The notes beneath the pieces are model-generated. The model did no database searches, was not told where the DNA came from, and saw only the letters and a program-made list of their open reading frames with translations. Of a DNA stretch of 64,000 bases, positions 46,676 to 56,056 are shown one piece after another. The translations under genes and the position numbers were made by a program. The stretch's first letter is position 1, and every line of letters begins with the position of its first letter. Source of the DNA: Aquimarina sediminis (GTDB lineage Bacteria; Bacteroidota; Bacteroidia; Flavobacteriales; Flavobacteriaceae); NCBI RefSeq assembly GCF_002895435.1, contig NZ_POYJ01000009.1, positions 62,001 through 126,000 on the forward strand. Direction: 5' to 3'.

Positions 46676-46717
46676 TATAGAACCTGATGGGTTTCTTAAA
46701 ACCCATCAGGTTCTATA
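46676..46717 (+). terminator. Very long perfect stem-loop after the PepSY operon
   Basis: A 19-bp perfect stem (46676-46694 with 46699-46717; core AACCTGATGGGTTT) surrounds a 4-base loop, beginning 3 bases after the stop codon. No run of T follows, but such A/T-flanked hairpins are common as flavobacterial terminators. Confidence 0.75.
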
Positions 46718-46917
46718 ACACAAACAAGCTTTTACTATAAAAGATCTTCTTTTCTGTCTCACTATATCATTTTATATAAAGTAATATCTATCACACTCAA
46801 TTCATATATACCAAAAAACAGGTTGTACTTCGCCTAAAATACGTGGTTGGTAGAAAAAAATTTAAATCATAGTTTTTTTTTAATTACTTCTGATACATTT
46901 TGTCAAAAGTAATTTTT

Positions 46918-48057
46918 ATGAAAAAAATAATTTATTTTCTTACCATTACATTTTTGTTAACTGCTTGCAAAAATGAAGTTAAAAAAGAGGTAGCAACTAC
47001 CCCTTATAAAATCCCCCTATATGCATGGATGCAATTATCTAAAGATGCTACAGATGAAGATTTAAAAATTGAATTCCAAGATCTCAAAAACAAAGGAATA
47101 GATGGTTTAATGTATTCTGCTGGTCATGATCCTTCAGTCTACAAAAGAGTGGGGAAAATTGTCAAACAAGTGGGTATGGAATTCCATACATGGATCCCTA
47201 CCATGGTGCAACGTACCAATCCAAAGTTAAAGCCAGAATGGTATGCTATAAACGGAAAAGGTGAATCGGCTTTTGATAAACCCGCGTATGTATCTAGTTA
47301 TCAATTCCTCTGTCCTAACAAGGAGGAAGTTTATAATTTTTTGGAAAATTTATATAGTAGCATTGCCGAAATTGAAGAAGTAGACGGAGTACATCTAGAT
47401 TATATTCGTTTTCCAGATGTGATCCTTGCCGAAGGTCTTTGGGAAAAATACGACTTAGTTATGGACAAAGAATACCCCCAATTTGACTATTGCTATTGTG
47501 ATAAATGTGTTCATGATTTCAAAGAGTCGTCTGGCATAGATATCAAAAATGTAGAAGACCCTTCTCAAATCGAAGGATGGAAGCAATTTCGTTATGATTT
47601 AATAACAAAAATGGTCAATAGACTGGCAGATGTGGTACATGACAAAAATAAAGTTATTAATGCTGCTGTTTTTCCAGGACCTAATTCTATAGCAAAAAAA
47701 CTCGTTCGACAAGAATGGGATAAATGGAACCTCGATGCTTTCTATCCCATGAATTATAATGATTTCTACTTAGGGGATACTAAATGGATTGGTAAACTAA
47801 CGAAAGAAGAAGTATCCACTATCTCTAATAAAAAGCCTATATACAGTGGCTTATTTATCTGTCCAAAACCAGAAAACAAGTCTAAAGAAGACGATCCAGA
47901 AAATCATGGATTATTACCCGAAGAATTAGAGGCTGCAATTAGTGAATCTATGAAAAATGGAGCTACTGGGATATGCTTATTCACCCCCAATAGAATGACT
48001 GATGCACATTGGAAAGTTTTAGAAGAAGTTATTCATACAGAGTACATAAAAGAATAA
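46918..48057 (+). CDS. GHL10-like glycoside-hydrolase-type lipoprotein
   Basis: The start at 46918 is chosen for its lipoprotein signal (MKKIIYFLTITFLLTAC, Cys17); an in-frame ATG 18 bases earlier does not improve it. The body is a TIM-barrel-type protein with KIPLYAWMQLSKDATDED near residue 31, FHTWIPTMVQRTNP near 92, DGVHLDYIRFPD near 163 (Asp in the barrel strand) and LDAFYPMNYNDFY near 275. This resembles the GHL10 glycosidase-like family. It also carries two Cys pairs (YCYCDKC). It is the first gene of a three-gene unit with a sugar-acyltransferase-like membrane protein and a CBM9-type protein, which suggests glycan or cell-wall work. Catalytic residues cannot be assigned with certainty. 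Confidence 0.75.
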   Translation: MKKIIYFLTITFLLTACKNEVKKEVATTPYKIPLYAWMQLSKDATDEDLKIEFQDLKNKGIDGLMYSAGHDPSVYKRVGKIVKQVGMEFHTWIPTMVQRTNPKLKPEWYAINGKGESAFDKPAYVSSYQFLCPNKEEVYNFLENLYSSIAEIEEVDGVHLDYIRFPDVILAEGLWEKYDLVMDKEYPQFDYCYCDKCVHDFKESSGIDIKNVEDPSQIEGWKQFRYDLITKMVNRLADVVHDKNKVINAAVFPGPNSIAKKLVRQEWDKWNLDAFYPMNYNDFYLGDTKWIGKLTKEEVSTISNKKPIYSGLFICPKPENKSKEDDPENHGLLPEELEAAISESMKNGATGICLFTPNRMTDAHWKVLEEVIHTEYIKE

Positions 48058-48102
48058 GGCTAAATAAAATCTGAATACTAATTTATATAGATACAAAAAA
48101 AA

Positions 48103-49275
48103 ATGAGAATAGCATCAATAGACATTTTAAGAGCTTTAACAATGGTCTTAATGATATGGGTAAATGATTTCTGGACACTTACTGAGGTTCCTAAATGGCT
48201 TACTCATGCCAATGCTAGCGAAGATTATCTTGGTTTTTCTGATATTATTTTCCCTCTCTTTTTATTTATTGTAGGGCTTAGTATTCCTTTTGCTATAGAA
48301 AATAGACTTGCAAAAAAAGATAGCAAAAACAGTATAGCTAAACACATTATTATACGCTCTTTGTCATTAATTATTATTGGTGTTTATATGGTTAATTATG
48401 AAACCGCGCATCATGAAAGCATTCTTTTTGGTAAATATATCTGGTGCGTCTTAATGGCTTTTGCTGTTGTGCTAATTTGGATGAATTGGAAAAAAAGCCC
48501 TGTTCCAAAAAAATGGCATATCTATTTTCAAATTTTAGGTTTTGTAATACTAATTTTTCTAGCTGCTATATACAAAGGTGGTCCCCAGGGAGAAACCTGG
48601 ATGAAAACACAATGGTGGGGGATTCTTGGGTTAATTGGATGGGCTTATGCTATCAATGCGCTCATCTACCTTTATAGCAAAAAAGATATCACAGTAATGA
48701 TTGTAGTATGGCTCGTTTTTAACGTTCTTTCTATCGTAAACCATACTAGTACAGTCACATTTGAAAACAACTTTATTCGAACTTTTTCAACATTATACAC
48801 GGGTACAATACCAGCATTTACAGCTGCAGGTATTGTAGCTACTTTATTATTTAAAAAATTCTCCAAAACCAATATCAAACAATGCTATATCTCTTTGATT
48901 GTATTAGGAATTGTTAATATAATTTATGGTTTACTTACTAGATCATATTGGGGTATTTCTAAAATACAAGAAACCCCATCCTGGTTGGCTATATGTACTG
49001 GGATAGGTTTTCTTGTATTTGTTATTTTGTATTACATTACGGATGTAAAAAAACAAGTGAATTGGGCAAAAATAATTGCCCCTGCAGGGACGGCTACATT
49101 AACCTGCTATATGATTCCTTATTTTATATACCCCATCCGTAATAGTACAAATATCAAATTGCCCGATTTTTTAAATTCTTCAATAGTTGGTTTACTAGTA
49201 TCTTTCGGTTTTGCTATAGTAGTTGTTATTTTTACAGGTTGGTTAGAACGAAAAAAGTTTGTACTAAAACTATGA
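48103..49275 (+). CDS. DUF5009/heparan-glucosaminide-N-acetyltransferase-like membrane protein
   Basis: This 390-residue protein has about ten membrane segments and the family opening RIASIDILRALTMVLMIWVND (residues 2-22). SDIIFPLFLFIVGLSIPFAIENR follows near 48, and the C-terminal part has PAGTATLTCYMIPY near 325. The group includes bacterial NagX-like and eukaryotic HGSNAT proteins that move acyl groups across a membrane onto amino sugars; activity here is inferred. It follows the GHL10-like lipoprotein after 45 bases, and the CBM9-like gene follows after about 100 bases. Confidence 0.82.
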   Translation: MRIASIDILRALTMVLMIWVNDFWTLTEVPKWLTHANASEDYLGFSDIIFPLFLFIVGLSIPFAIENRLAKKDSKNSIAKHIIIRSLSLIIIGVYMVNYETAHHESILFGKYIWCVLMAFAVVLIWMNWKKSPVPKKWHIYFQILGFVILIFLAAIYKGGPQGETWMKTQWWGILGLIGWAYAINALIYLYSKKDITVMIVVWLVFNVLSIVNHTSTVTFENNFIRTFSTLYTGTIPAFTAAGIVATLLFKKFSKTNIKQCYISLIVLGIVNIIYGLLTRSYWGISKIQETPSWLAICTGIGFLVFVILYYITDVKKQVNWAKIIAPAGTATLTCYMIPYFIYPIRNSTNIKLPDFLNSSIVGLLVSFGFAIVVVIFTGWLERKKFVLKL

Positions 49276-49374
49276 TAGTGTTCTGTTCCTTATTAATACC
49301 GTAAAACTTAACTATAGTATAGTTTCCTTATAGACAGAATTCTATTACCCAAATTTGACACAAAACAACATTTA

Positions 49375-50124
49375 ATGAGAAGAATTATAATGTCATTGTT
49401 TATTCTCTTGTCGCTATCCTGTAAAGAAAAACACATAGCCAACACAAAGCAAGGACAGACAACTTATAACAACAATAGTATAGACATCCCTACAATTAAG
49501 GTGAGTAAAGAGAAATTTACTCAAATTGACGATTTACATTTTAAACATTCCGTTGGAGGTAACCCCATAGAAGAAGAAACTTTGGTATCCTTCAAATATG
49601 ATGCTGATTTTTTGGAGATAAAGTTTGAGTGCAGAAACAATCCAAGATTGAATCAAAATTATTACACTAAAGACAATTCATCAATATTCACACAAGAAGT
49701 ATTTGAGTTATTTATAAGTAATGGAAAAGAAGCTAGAGAAAATTATCTTGAAATTCAGTTAAACCCTAACAATGCTTTATTTTTAGGCAAAGTAACCAAT
49801 CGATACAAAAGTGATCATCATTATGCATTAGAGTTAATCGATACTCGAACATCGGGGATAAAGCATAACGTTGAAAAAGATGTAAAAAATAACATTTGGA
49901 AAGGGTATTTAAAACTTCCACTAAAGCTGTTACAATATCCAGATCCTACTCCTAATCATATCTATAGATTAAATATGTTTAGAGTAATTTCAAATGTGGA
50001 TCACACAGATAAAAAATGGAGTAGTGATATGAGCAACTCCACTTTTGGATGCTGGAATAGTACAATGAGTAATGCTCCTCAATTTCATGTTCCAGATTAC
50101 TTTGGCATATTAATCTTAGACTAA
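49375..50124 (+). CDS. CBM9-like carbohydrate-binding lipoprotein
   Basis: This 249-residue lipoprotein (Cys16 in ILLSLSC) has a single CBM9-like beta-sandwich. It opens with VSFKYDADFLEIKFECRN near 72, then EVFELFISNG near 118, NYLEIQLNPNNALF near 131, GYLKLPLKLLQYPDP near 181 and the ending CWNSTMSNAPQFHVPDYFGILIL. This family binds sugars or sits beside glycosidases. It ends the GHL10/acyltransferase/CBM9 unit; a two-way terminator follows. Confidence 0.8.
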   Translation: MRRIIMSLFILLSLSCKEKHIANTKQGQTTYNNNSIDIPTIKVSKEKFTQIDDLHFKHSVGGNPIEEETLVSFKYDADFLEIKFECRNNPRLNQNYYTKDNSSIFTQEVFELFISNGKEARENYLEIQLNPNNALFLGKVTNRYKSDHHYALELIDTRTSGIKHNVEKDVKNNIWKGYLKLPLKLLQYPDPTPNHIYRLNMFRVISNVDHTDKKWSSDMSNSTFGCWNSTMSNAPQFHVPDYFGILILD

Positions 50125-50140
50125 AAGTAACATTAAATTC

Positions 50141-50184
50141 TATAAAAATAGCTTGCAGCATTTATGCTACAAGCTATTTTTATA
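50141..50184. terminator. Bidirectional terminator
   Basis: TATAAAAATAGCTTG (50141-50155) pairs with CAAGCTATTTTTATA (50170-50184). The inner AGCAT/ATGCT extends the stem after one mismatch. A-rich and T-rich flanks suit termination on both strands between the convergent CBM9-like and DUF885 genes. Confidence 0.85.
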
Positions 50185-50204
50185 AAGTGTCAACATTTAC
50201 AATG

Positions 50205-52076
50205 CTAAGAGCCTACTTCTTTTTTGGGTTCTGCATTTTTTTTACTTGCGATCCAATCTGCTACCAATTCTTCTAGTATAGTAAGCGGTACTGCTCCATT
50301 AGTCAATACTACATCATGAAACTCTCTTATATCAAATTGTTCGCCAAGTACTTTTTTTGCATTTTCTCTTAATTCAAGGATTTTGTTCATCCCAATTTTA
50401 TATGCTGTTGCCTGACTTGGCATTACGATATGTCTTTCTACCATTTTTATAGCATCGCTTTCTGCATTAGGAGTATTATCGGTATAATATTTAATCCCTT
50501 GTTCTCTGGTCCATTTTTTATTATGAATCCCTGTATCTACAACTAATCTACAGGCTCTCCATAATTCCATGGCTAGTCGACCAAAATCAGAATATGGGTC
50601 ACTGTACATTCCTATTTCTTTTGGTAAAAATTCATTATATAATCCCCATCCTTCTACATATGCTGTGTATCCTCCAAATTTTCTGAATTTTGGAATATTC
50701 TCTAACTCTTGTGCAATAGAAATCTGCATATGATGTCCTGGTATACCTTCATGATACGCCAAAGCTTCCATTTGATATATAGGCATTGCTTCCATATCAT
50801 ATAAGTTGGCATAATATGTCCCTGGTCTCTCTCCATCTGGAGAACCCATTTGATAAAAAGCTTTTCCAGCACTTTTCTCTCTAAAAGGTTCTACCGCTTT
50901 GACAATAATATCTGCTTTTGGTTTAGTAATAAAAAGCTCGTCTAATTTTGACCTCATCGTATCAATTAACCCTACTGCCTGTTTAAGATATGCTGCCCTG
51001 CCTTCGTCATCATTTTCAAAATAGAATTTTTTATCTTCTTTCATATAGGTAAAGAAATCCTGTAAAGTACCATCGTACTTAACCTGTTTCATAATATCAC
51101 GCATCTCATTGTGAATACGTTCTACCTCTTTTAATCCAAGCTCATGAATTTGCTCAGCCGTCATATTCGTGGTGGTCGTTCGCTTTAGGGCATTGTTATA
51201 AAACTTATCACCTTTAGGAAATTTCCAAGCACCATCTTCTGTAGTGGCTCTTTGTTGTTGTTCTTCTAATAATGTGATAAGGTTTTCAAAAGCTGGTTTT
51301 ACTCCTTCTACAAGACCTTTTTCTGCATTAGCTTCTAATCCCTTACGCTCTTCATCAGAGAGTTCTAATTTCTCAATCTTTCCTTTAAAATCTCCCAACA
51401 ATGTACTCTCTTTATTAGATTTATCAAAGGGTCGTCCTGTAATTATATTACGACTATCATCAAGTACTTTGGCAAATACAAATTTTGGAGGAAGAATTCC
51501 GTTCTTTTCTCTAATCTTCATGTTTTCGATAGCTTGAGCAAACATATCCTTCATACCGTTTAGTCTAGAGATATATGCTTCTGCATCACTTTTGTTCTCT
51601 ATTCTATGCATATTGATCATAAAAGCAGGGATTTCTGCTTGCATTCCGTGCATTTGATTTACAGGATAGTCATAAAACCTATATTGAAAATCTTCTATCT
51701 CGTTTTCGAGATCCTGTTTCATCAACTTATAACTAAGGGCTGTAGCATCATTTAATTTAGAAATATCGACAGAATCCTTTAAATAAGCCAAACGCTCTTT
51801 TGCTAACTCCAGGTCTTCTGCTTCTCTTTTCGAAGAAATATCATCCCATTTACCATAATCTTCTGTTTTGATTCCCAAATATGTTTGCGTCATAGGAGAT
51901 CTACTAACTTCTTCTTTAAACTGGGTTTCGAACCAGTCATTTAAGTTTTTAGAGTGGTCTTCGATACTTTGTTCTATTGACGCTACATCTTTTTCTGATT
52001 CTTTTGCTTCTTCTTTACAGCTGATGACCGAAAGAAAAGAAGAAAACAGTAATACACTGATTTTTATTCTGTTCAT
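50205..52076 (-). CDS. DUF885 family lipoprotein (metallopeptidase-like)
   Basis: This 623-residue lipoprotein (Cys20 in LSVISC) is of the DUF885 group, which shows a zinc-peptidase-like EGIPGHHMQISIAQ helix near residue 445 (HExxH variant YHEGIPGHH). It has the family's C-terminal block IKYYTDNTPNAESDAIKMVERHIVMPSQATAYKIG near 540, including YK-G and IVMPSQA. It is thought to be an exported metallopeptidase, but catalysis is not shown. It lies 26 bases after the CocE-type gene on the same strand and may share its transcript. Confidence 0.88.
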   Translation of the reverse strand: MNRIKISVLLFSSFLSVISCKEEAKESEKDVASIEQSIEDHSKNLNDWFETQFKEEVSRSPMTQTYLGIKTEDYGKWDDISSKREAEDLELAKERLAYLKDSVDISKLNDATALSYKLMKQDLENEIEDFQYRFYDYPVNQMHGMQAEIPAFMINMHRIENKSDAEAYISRLNGMKDMFAQAIENMKIREKNGILPPKFVFAKVLDDSRNIITGRPFDKSNKESTLLGDFKGKIEKLELSDEERKGLEANAEKGLVEGVKPAFENLITLLEEQQQRATTEDGAWKFPKGDKFYNNALKRTTTTNMTAEQIHELGLKEVERIHNEMRDIMKQVKYDGTLQDFFTYMKEDKKFYFENDDEGRAAYLKQAVGLIDTMRSKLDELFITKPKADIIVKAVEPFREKSAGKAFYQMGSPDGERPGTYYANLYDMEAMPIYQMEALAYHEGIPGHHMQISIAQELENIPKFRKFGGYTAYVEGWGLYNEFLPKEIGMYSDPYSDFGRLAMELWRACRLVVDTGIHNKKWTREQGIKYYTDNTPNAESDAIKMVERHIVMPSQATAYKIGMNKILELRENAKKVLGEQFDIREFHDVVLTNGAVPLTILEELVADWIASKKNAEPKKEVGS

Positions 52077-52102
52077 GATATCAATTATTAGGGTTAATTT
52101 AG

Positions 52103-53953
52103 TTACTTCAAAATTGAAACTTCTATTGTCGAATCGTGATATATCTTATGTGTTTGTTTGGTAAAATCAGATTCATTTGCTTTAAAGATATTGGGGACAT
52201 ACGTTTGTGGGTTCAAATCAATCAAGGGAAACCATGTACTCTGAACCTGTACCTGTATCTTATGCCCTTTCTTAAAGGTGTGATGTATGTCTTGCAGCTT
52301 TATGTTTACATCTGTTTTTTGATTAGGAATAAATGGTTCTGGCTTACTAAAATCATTTCTAAATCTCCCTCTCATCACTTCGCTTCGTACCATCATATGA
52401 TAGTTGGCCATTTTTAAATATTCCTGAGTCTCCTGAGTATCTTTTACATCATTAGGATGTACATCCACCAATTTCACAATCCAATCCGCATCTGTACCGG
52501 TTGTAGCTACTTTTAGTTTTGCTAAGACTTCGCCAGACAAGGTTATATCCTCTGTAAGTACAGAAGTTTCAAAAACTAACACATCAGGACGACGGGCTGC
52601 AAATCGCTGATCATCTGTCATGTATTTTCTAGGCGTAAACACCATCTTAATATCCTCTGAATATGGAACTGGTTTATGGGGATCACTAACAAATTCTGAA
52701 AAATCAGTACCACTTGTAGCCGTTAGCGATTCATTATTCGAAAGATAAAATGTCTTTTTCTCTATACCTTCAGGAGGCCAACTCTTATAAGCATTCCACT
52801 CCTTTTTTCCGGTATCAAAGATTTGAATTTCGGGCAAGCCTGTTTTTTCATCGCCTTGACCTTTTAAAAAATGGTTAAAGAATTTTGTTTCTATATCTCT
52901 TTGAAAGGTTTGCGAAATATCATCTCCAAAGTATATATTACCAATTGCTTGACGTTTTTTAGTTCTTGCCCAATCGCCATGACTCCATGGTCCAAAAACC
53001 ATTATATTGTAGTTTTCACTTCTCTTTTCTATATTTTCATACGTCTCAAAAGGACCATATAAATCTTCGGCATCAAATAACCCTCCTACGGTCATGACGG
53101 CTGGTTTTATATTTTCTAAATGTTGGATAATTCCTCTCTTTTGCCAGAAGTCATCATAATTTGGGTGTTCCTTTAATTGCGTCCAAAACACATTATCTTC
53201 TTTATAATATTGATCCAAATTACTCAAAGGTCCCGAATCCAAGAAAAATTGATACTGATCTTCACTAGGTAGATCCGTAAATTTATACCACGCCTCTGAG
53301 ACAGGTTTTGTTTTTTCATAACCAAACAATGCAGTAACTCTCCAATAACTCAATAGATAAGCTCCATTATGATGAAAATCATCAAAAAAGAAATCGCCAA
53401 TACAAGCTTGTGGAGATACTGCTTTTAAGGCAGGATGTGAATCCAATAAAGAGTAAGTAGCATAAAATCCCGGGTAAGAAATCCCCCATGTACCTACTTT
53501 ACCATTATTATTTGCCACATTTTTAACCAACCAATCAATGGTATCATATGTATCACTAGCTTCATCAAATTGTTTTCCCTTTTTATTAGGGATATATGCT
53601 CTCATGTTATCATATACTCCTTCACTCATCCATCGTCCTCTCACATCTTGGTATACAATAATATTACCCTCTTTCATCAAAAATTCGTTAGGTCCAATTT
53701 TATCTTTAAATTCTTTAGGACCATAAGGCACCGAACTATAGGGGGTTCGTTGCATTAGAATAGGGTATTCTTTTGAAGTATCTTTTGGAGAATAAATTGT
53801 GGTATGCAATTTTACACCATCTCTCATTACAATATCTACCTCTTTCTTGGTATAATAATCCTTTACATTATAAGAACCTCTTTCTTGGGAGCATGCAGTA
53901 ATAGTGTACAAAAGCAACATACTCCTTAAAAGAATAAATCTGACTGATCGCAT
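52103..53953 (-). CDS. CocE/NonD-family hydrolase (X-Pro peptidase S15 type), exported
   Basis: This 616-residue protein has a signal region ending TITAC (lipobox Cys21). The alpha/beta-hydrolase core carries the substrate-facing HTTIYSPKDTSKEYPILMQRTPYS opening. The nucleophile elbow GTWGISYPGFYATYSLL is near 150 (GxSYxG), and the charge-relay His lies in GPWSHGDW near 320. The C-terminal S15 beta domain includes GEVLAKLKVATTGTDADW near 475. The family cleaves esters, amides or X-Pro peptides. It is followed after 26 bases by the DUF885 gene. A GGGATA/TATCCC palindrome (54040-54054) lies in the 123-base gap upstream. Confidence 0.88.
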   Translation of the reverse strand: MRSVRFILLRSMLLLYTITACSQERGSYNVKDYYTKKEVDIVMRDGVKLHTTIYSPKDTSKEYPILMQRTPYSSVPYGPKEFKDKIGPNEFLMKEGNIIVYQDVRGRWMSEGVYDNMRAYIPNKKGKQFDEASDTYDTIDWLVKNVANNNGKVGTWGISYPGFYATYSLLDSHPALKAVSPQACIGDFFFDDFHHNGAYLLSYWRVTALFGYEKTKPVSEAWYKFTDLPSEDQYQFFLDSGPLSNLDQYYKEDNVFWTQLKEHPNYDDFWQKRGIIQHLENIKPAVMTVGGLFDAEDLYGPFETYENIEKRSENYNIMVFGPWSHGDWARTKKRQAIGNIYFGDDISQTFQRDIETKFFNHFLKGQGDEKTGLPEIQIFDTGKKEWNAYKSWPPEGIEKKTFYLSNNESLTATSGTDFSEFVSDPHKPVPYSEDIKMVFTPRKYMTDDQRFAARRPDVLVFETSVLTEDITLSGEVLAKLKVATTGTDADWIVKLVDVHPNDVKDTQETQEYLKMANYHMMVRSEVMRGRFRNDFSKPEPFIPNQKTDVNIKLQDIHHTFKKGHKIQVQVQSTWFPLIDLNPQTYVPNIFKANESDFTKQTHKIYHDSTIEVSILK

Positions 53954-54076
53954 TCGTTTTAATTTAGTTTATCGCGGAAGATAAAAAAATGGTCTTGCGA
54001 GCAGGCTTGTTTTAAGGAGATTTTAACAACTTAAATCCTGGGATACGTTATCCCTTAACATGATTTTGTATGAGCT

Positions 54077-56056
54077 TTATCTCTTATAATTCTTTAACCC
54101 GATCTGTAGCCACTTTAGATATTCACTAGTATCAGGAGTATACGCAGTCGTATGATTAAGTAGGTTCATATCTTTATCAAGTAACACATAATAGGGCTGA
54201 GAATTGTTTTTAAAGTTTAGTGTTTGAAATGTTGCCCATTTATCCCCTACAGTTTTAATTTCTTTAATCCTGCCTTCAGGTTTTAAAAACTTGAATTGTT
54301 CATCTTCAGATAGTTCTTTACGGTCATCTACATACAGAGAGATTAGAACATATTTGTTTTTGAGGACATCAATTATTTCCGGATGGCTCCATACTTGTTC
54401 TTCCATTTTACGGCAGTTTACACATGCCCATCCTGTAAAATCAACCATAATAGGCTTATTTTGAGTTTTGGCAGCTTTAACCCCTTCATCAAAATCTGTA
54501 TATGCATTTAGCCCCAACGGTCCATGCGCTTCTTTTTCATAAATACTATAAAATAATGGAGGAGGAAATCCACTAAGTAATTTTAGATTGGCATATACCG
54601 TATTGGTTAACCCAGGAATTAAATAGATAACAAAAGCTAAGGTAATAACACCCAAAGTCTTTCTTCCCTTACTTAATTTCTGTAAAGGATCATCATGTGG
54701 AAATCGTATTTTTCCGAAAAGATATAAGACCATACCAGTACCGATAATAATCCAGATAGCTATAAATATCTCTCGTTTTAGAACACCCCAGTGTTCTACC
54801 AAATCTGCATTTGATAAAAACTTAAATGCTAAGGCTAATTCGATAAATCCTAAGACAACTTTTACTGTATTTAACCATCCACCACTTTTGGGTAATGAGT
54901 TTAACCAATTTGGAAATAAAGCAAATAAAGCAAATGGTAAAGCAAGAGCTAATCCAAATCCTCCCATTCCAAAACTTAGCTGTATTGCTCCTCCATCACT
55001 ACTCAAAGAGCCTCCTAATAATGATCCCAAAATAGGACCTGTACATGAGAAAGATACTAATGCTAATGTAAGCGCCATAAAAAAGACTCCTACAATTCCT
55101 CCTATACTGGTGGCTTTGCTATCTAATTTTGTGCTCCATGATGCAGGCAACGTAATTTCAAAATACCCAAAAAAGGATATTGCAAAGACTATAAAAATAA
55201 CGAAGAAGATAATATTGAGTGTCACATTAGTTGAGATATTGTTTAATATCTCTGGATCTAATGAGTCTAATAAATGAAAAGGTAGACTTAAAAGAATATA
55301 AATAATGAAGATAAAAAAACCGTACAATATGGCGTTAAACATTCCTTTCTTTCGATCCTTAGCTCCTTTAGTAAAAAAAGAGACTGTAAGGGGTATCATA
55401 GGAAACACACATGGGGTCAGTAATGCTATTAACCCGCCCAAAAACCCTAAAATAAAAATATTAAGATAACTTTTCTTTTCTACCTGTTCTGTAGGAAAAG
55501 TATCCCATCCTTTTATATCGATATGTAATGCTTCTGATTTTTGCTTGTCATCTGCCGTAATACTGGATAAATCTCCTTTGTTTTCAATAGCTTTTCCTGC
55601 AAGATTGATATCAAAATTTATAGTCTCAGGAGCCAAGCACCTCTCATCATCACAAATTGAAAAGAACACTTCTGCTTTGATGTTTTCTAGATTTTTATCA
55701 ATCCGTTTTATCTTTTGAAAAAAAGTAACTTTATCTTCAAAAGACTTAACATTCATCTCGAAGATATTATCATACTTCTCTATACCTTTTGGCTCAATAG
55801 TCTCACCAACAAGAATGTAAGTCTCTGGAGTATTATTATAGGTAAACTCTGTTGGCATAGGGGCTATCTCATCACTATCTGACTCATTCTGAGAATATAA
55901 ATGCCATCCTTTATCCAAAGTAGCTTCAAAATACAATACAAATTCATTTTCTCCTTCCTTTTCTACACTAGCTTTCCATTTAATGGGATCTAACGTTTGT
56001 GAAAAAAGTGACGTAGAAAATAATACAGTAGTTAATAGTAGTATATAGTAACGCAT
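54077..56056 (-). CDS. dsbD: Thiol:disulfide interchange protein DsbD
   Basis: This 659-residue protein has all three DsbD regions. The N-terminal periplasmic alpha domain ends with CDDERCLAPETINFD near residue 133. The eight-helix beta domain has its redox Cys pair in LLTPCVFPMIPLT near 215 and FSCTGPILGS near 335. The C-terminal thioredoxin-like gamma domain has CVNC near 545 (DFTGWACVNCRKMEEQ). It moves reducing power from the cytoplasm to the periplasm for disulfide isomerase and cytochrome maturation. It overlaps tilS by one base (TGATG) and shares its promoter. Confidence 0.94.
   Translation of the reverse strand: MRYYILLLTTVLFSTSLFSQTLDPIKWKASVEKEGENEFVLYFEATLDKGWHLYSQNESDSDEIAPMPTEFTYNNTPETYILVGETIEPKGIEKYDNIFEMNVKSFEDKVTFFQKIKRIDKNLENIKAEVFFSICDDERCLAPETINFDINLAGKAIENKGDLSSITADDKQKSEALHIDIKGWDTFPTEQVEKKSYLNIFILGFLGGLIALLTPCVFPMIPLTVSFFTKGAKDRKKGMFNAILYGFFIFIIYILLSLPFHLLDSLDPEILNNISTNVTLNIIFFVIFIVFAISFFGYFEITLPASWSTKLDSKATSIGGIVGVFFMALTLALVSFSCTGPILGSLLGGSLSSDGGAIQLSFGMGGFGLALALPFALFALFPNWLNSLPKSGGWLNTVKVVLGFIELALAFKFLSNADLVEHWGVLKREIFIAIWIIIGTGMVLYLFGKIRFPHDDPLQKLSKGRKTLGVITLAFVIYLIPGLTNTVYANLKLLSGFPPPLFYSIYEKEAHGPLGLNAYTDFDEGVKAAKTQNKPIMVDFTGWACVNCRKMEEQVWSHPEIIDVLKNKYVLISLYVDDRKELSEDEQFKFLKPEGRIKEIKTVGDKWATFQTLNFKNNSQPYYVLLDKDMNLLNHTTAYTPDTSEYLKWLQIGLKNYKR

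Noticed and set aside
54040..54054. GGGATA/TATCCC palindrome before the CocE-type gene as an operator
   Set aside because: It is short, occurs once, and no regulator gene lies nearby; too little to claim.
54888..55277. 129-codon plus-strand frame opposite dsbD
   Set aside because: It lies wholly within the DsbD membrane domain on the other strand; its Pro/Lys/Ala composition is the mirror of membrane helices.
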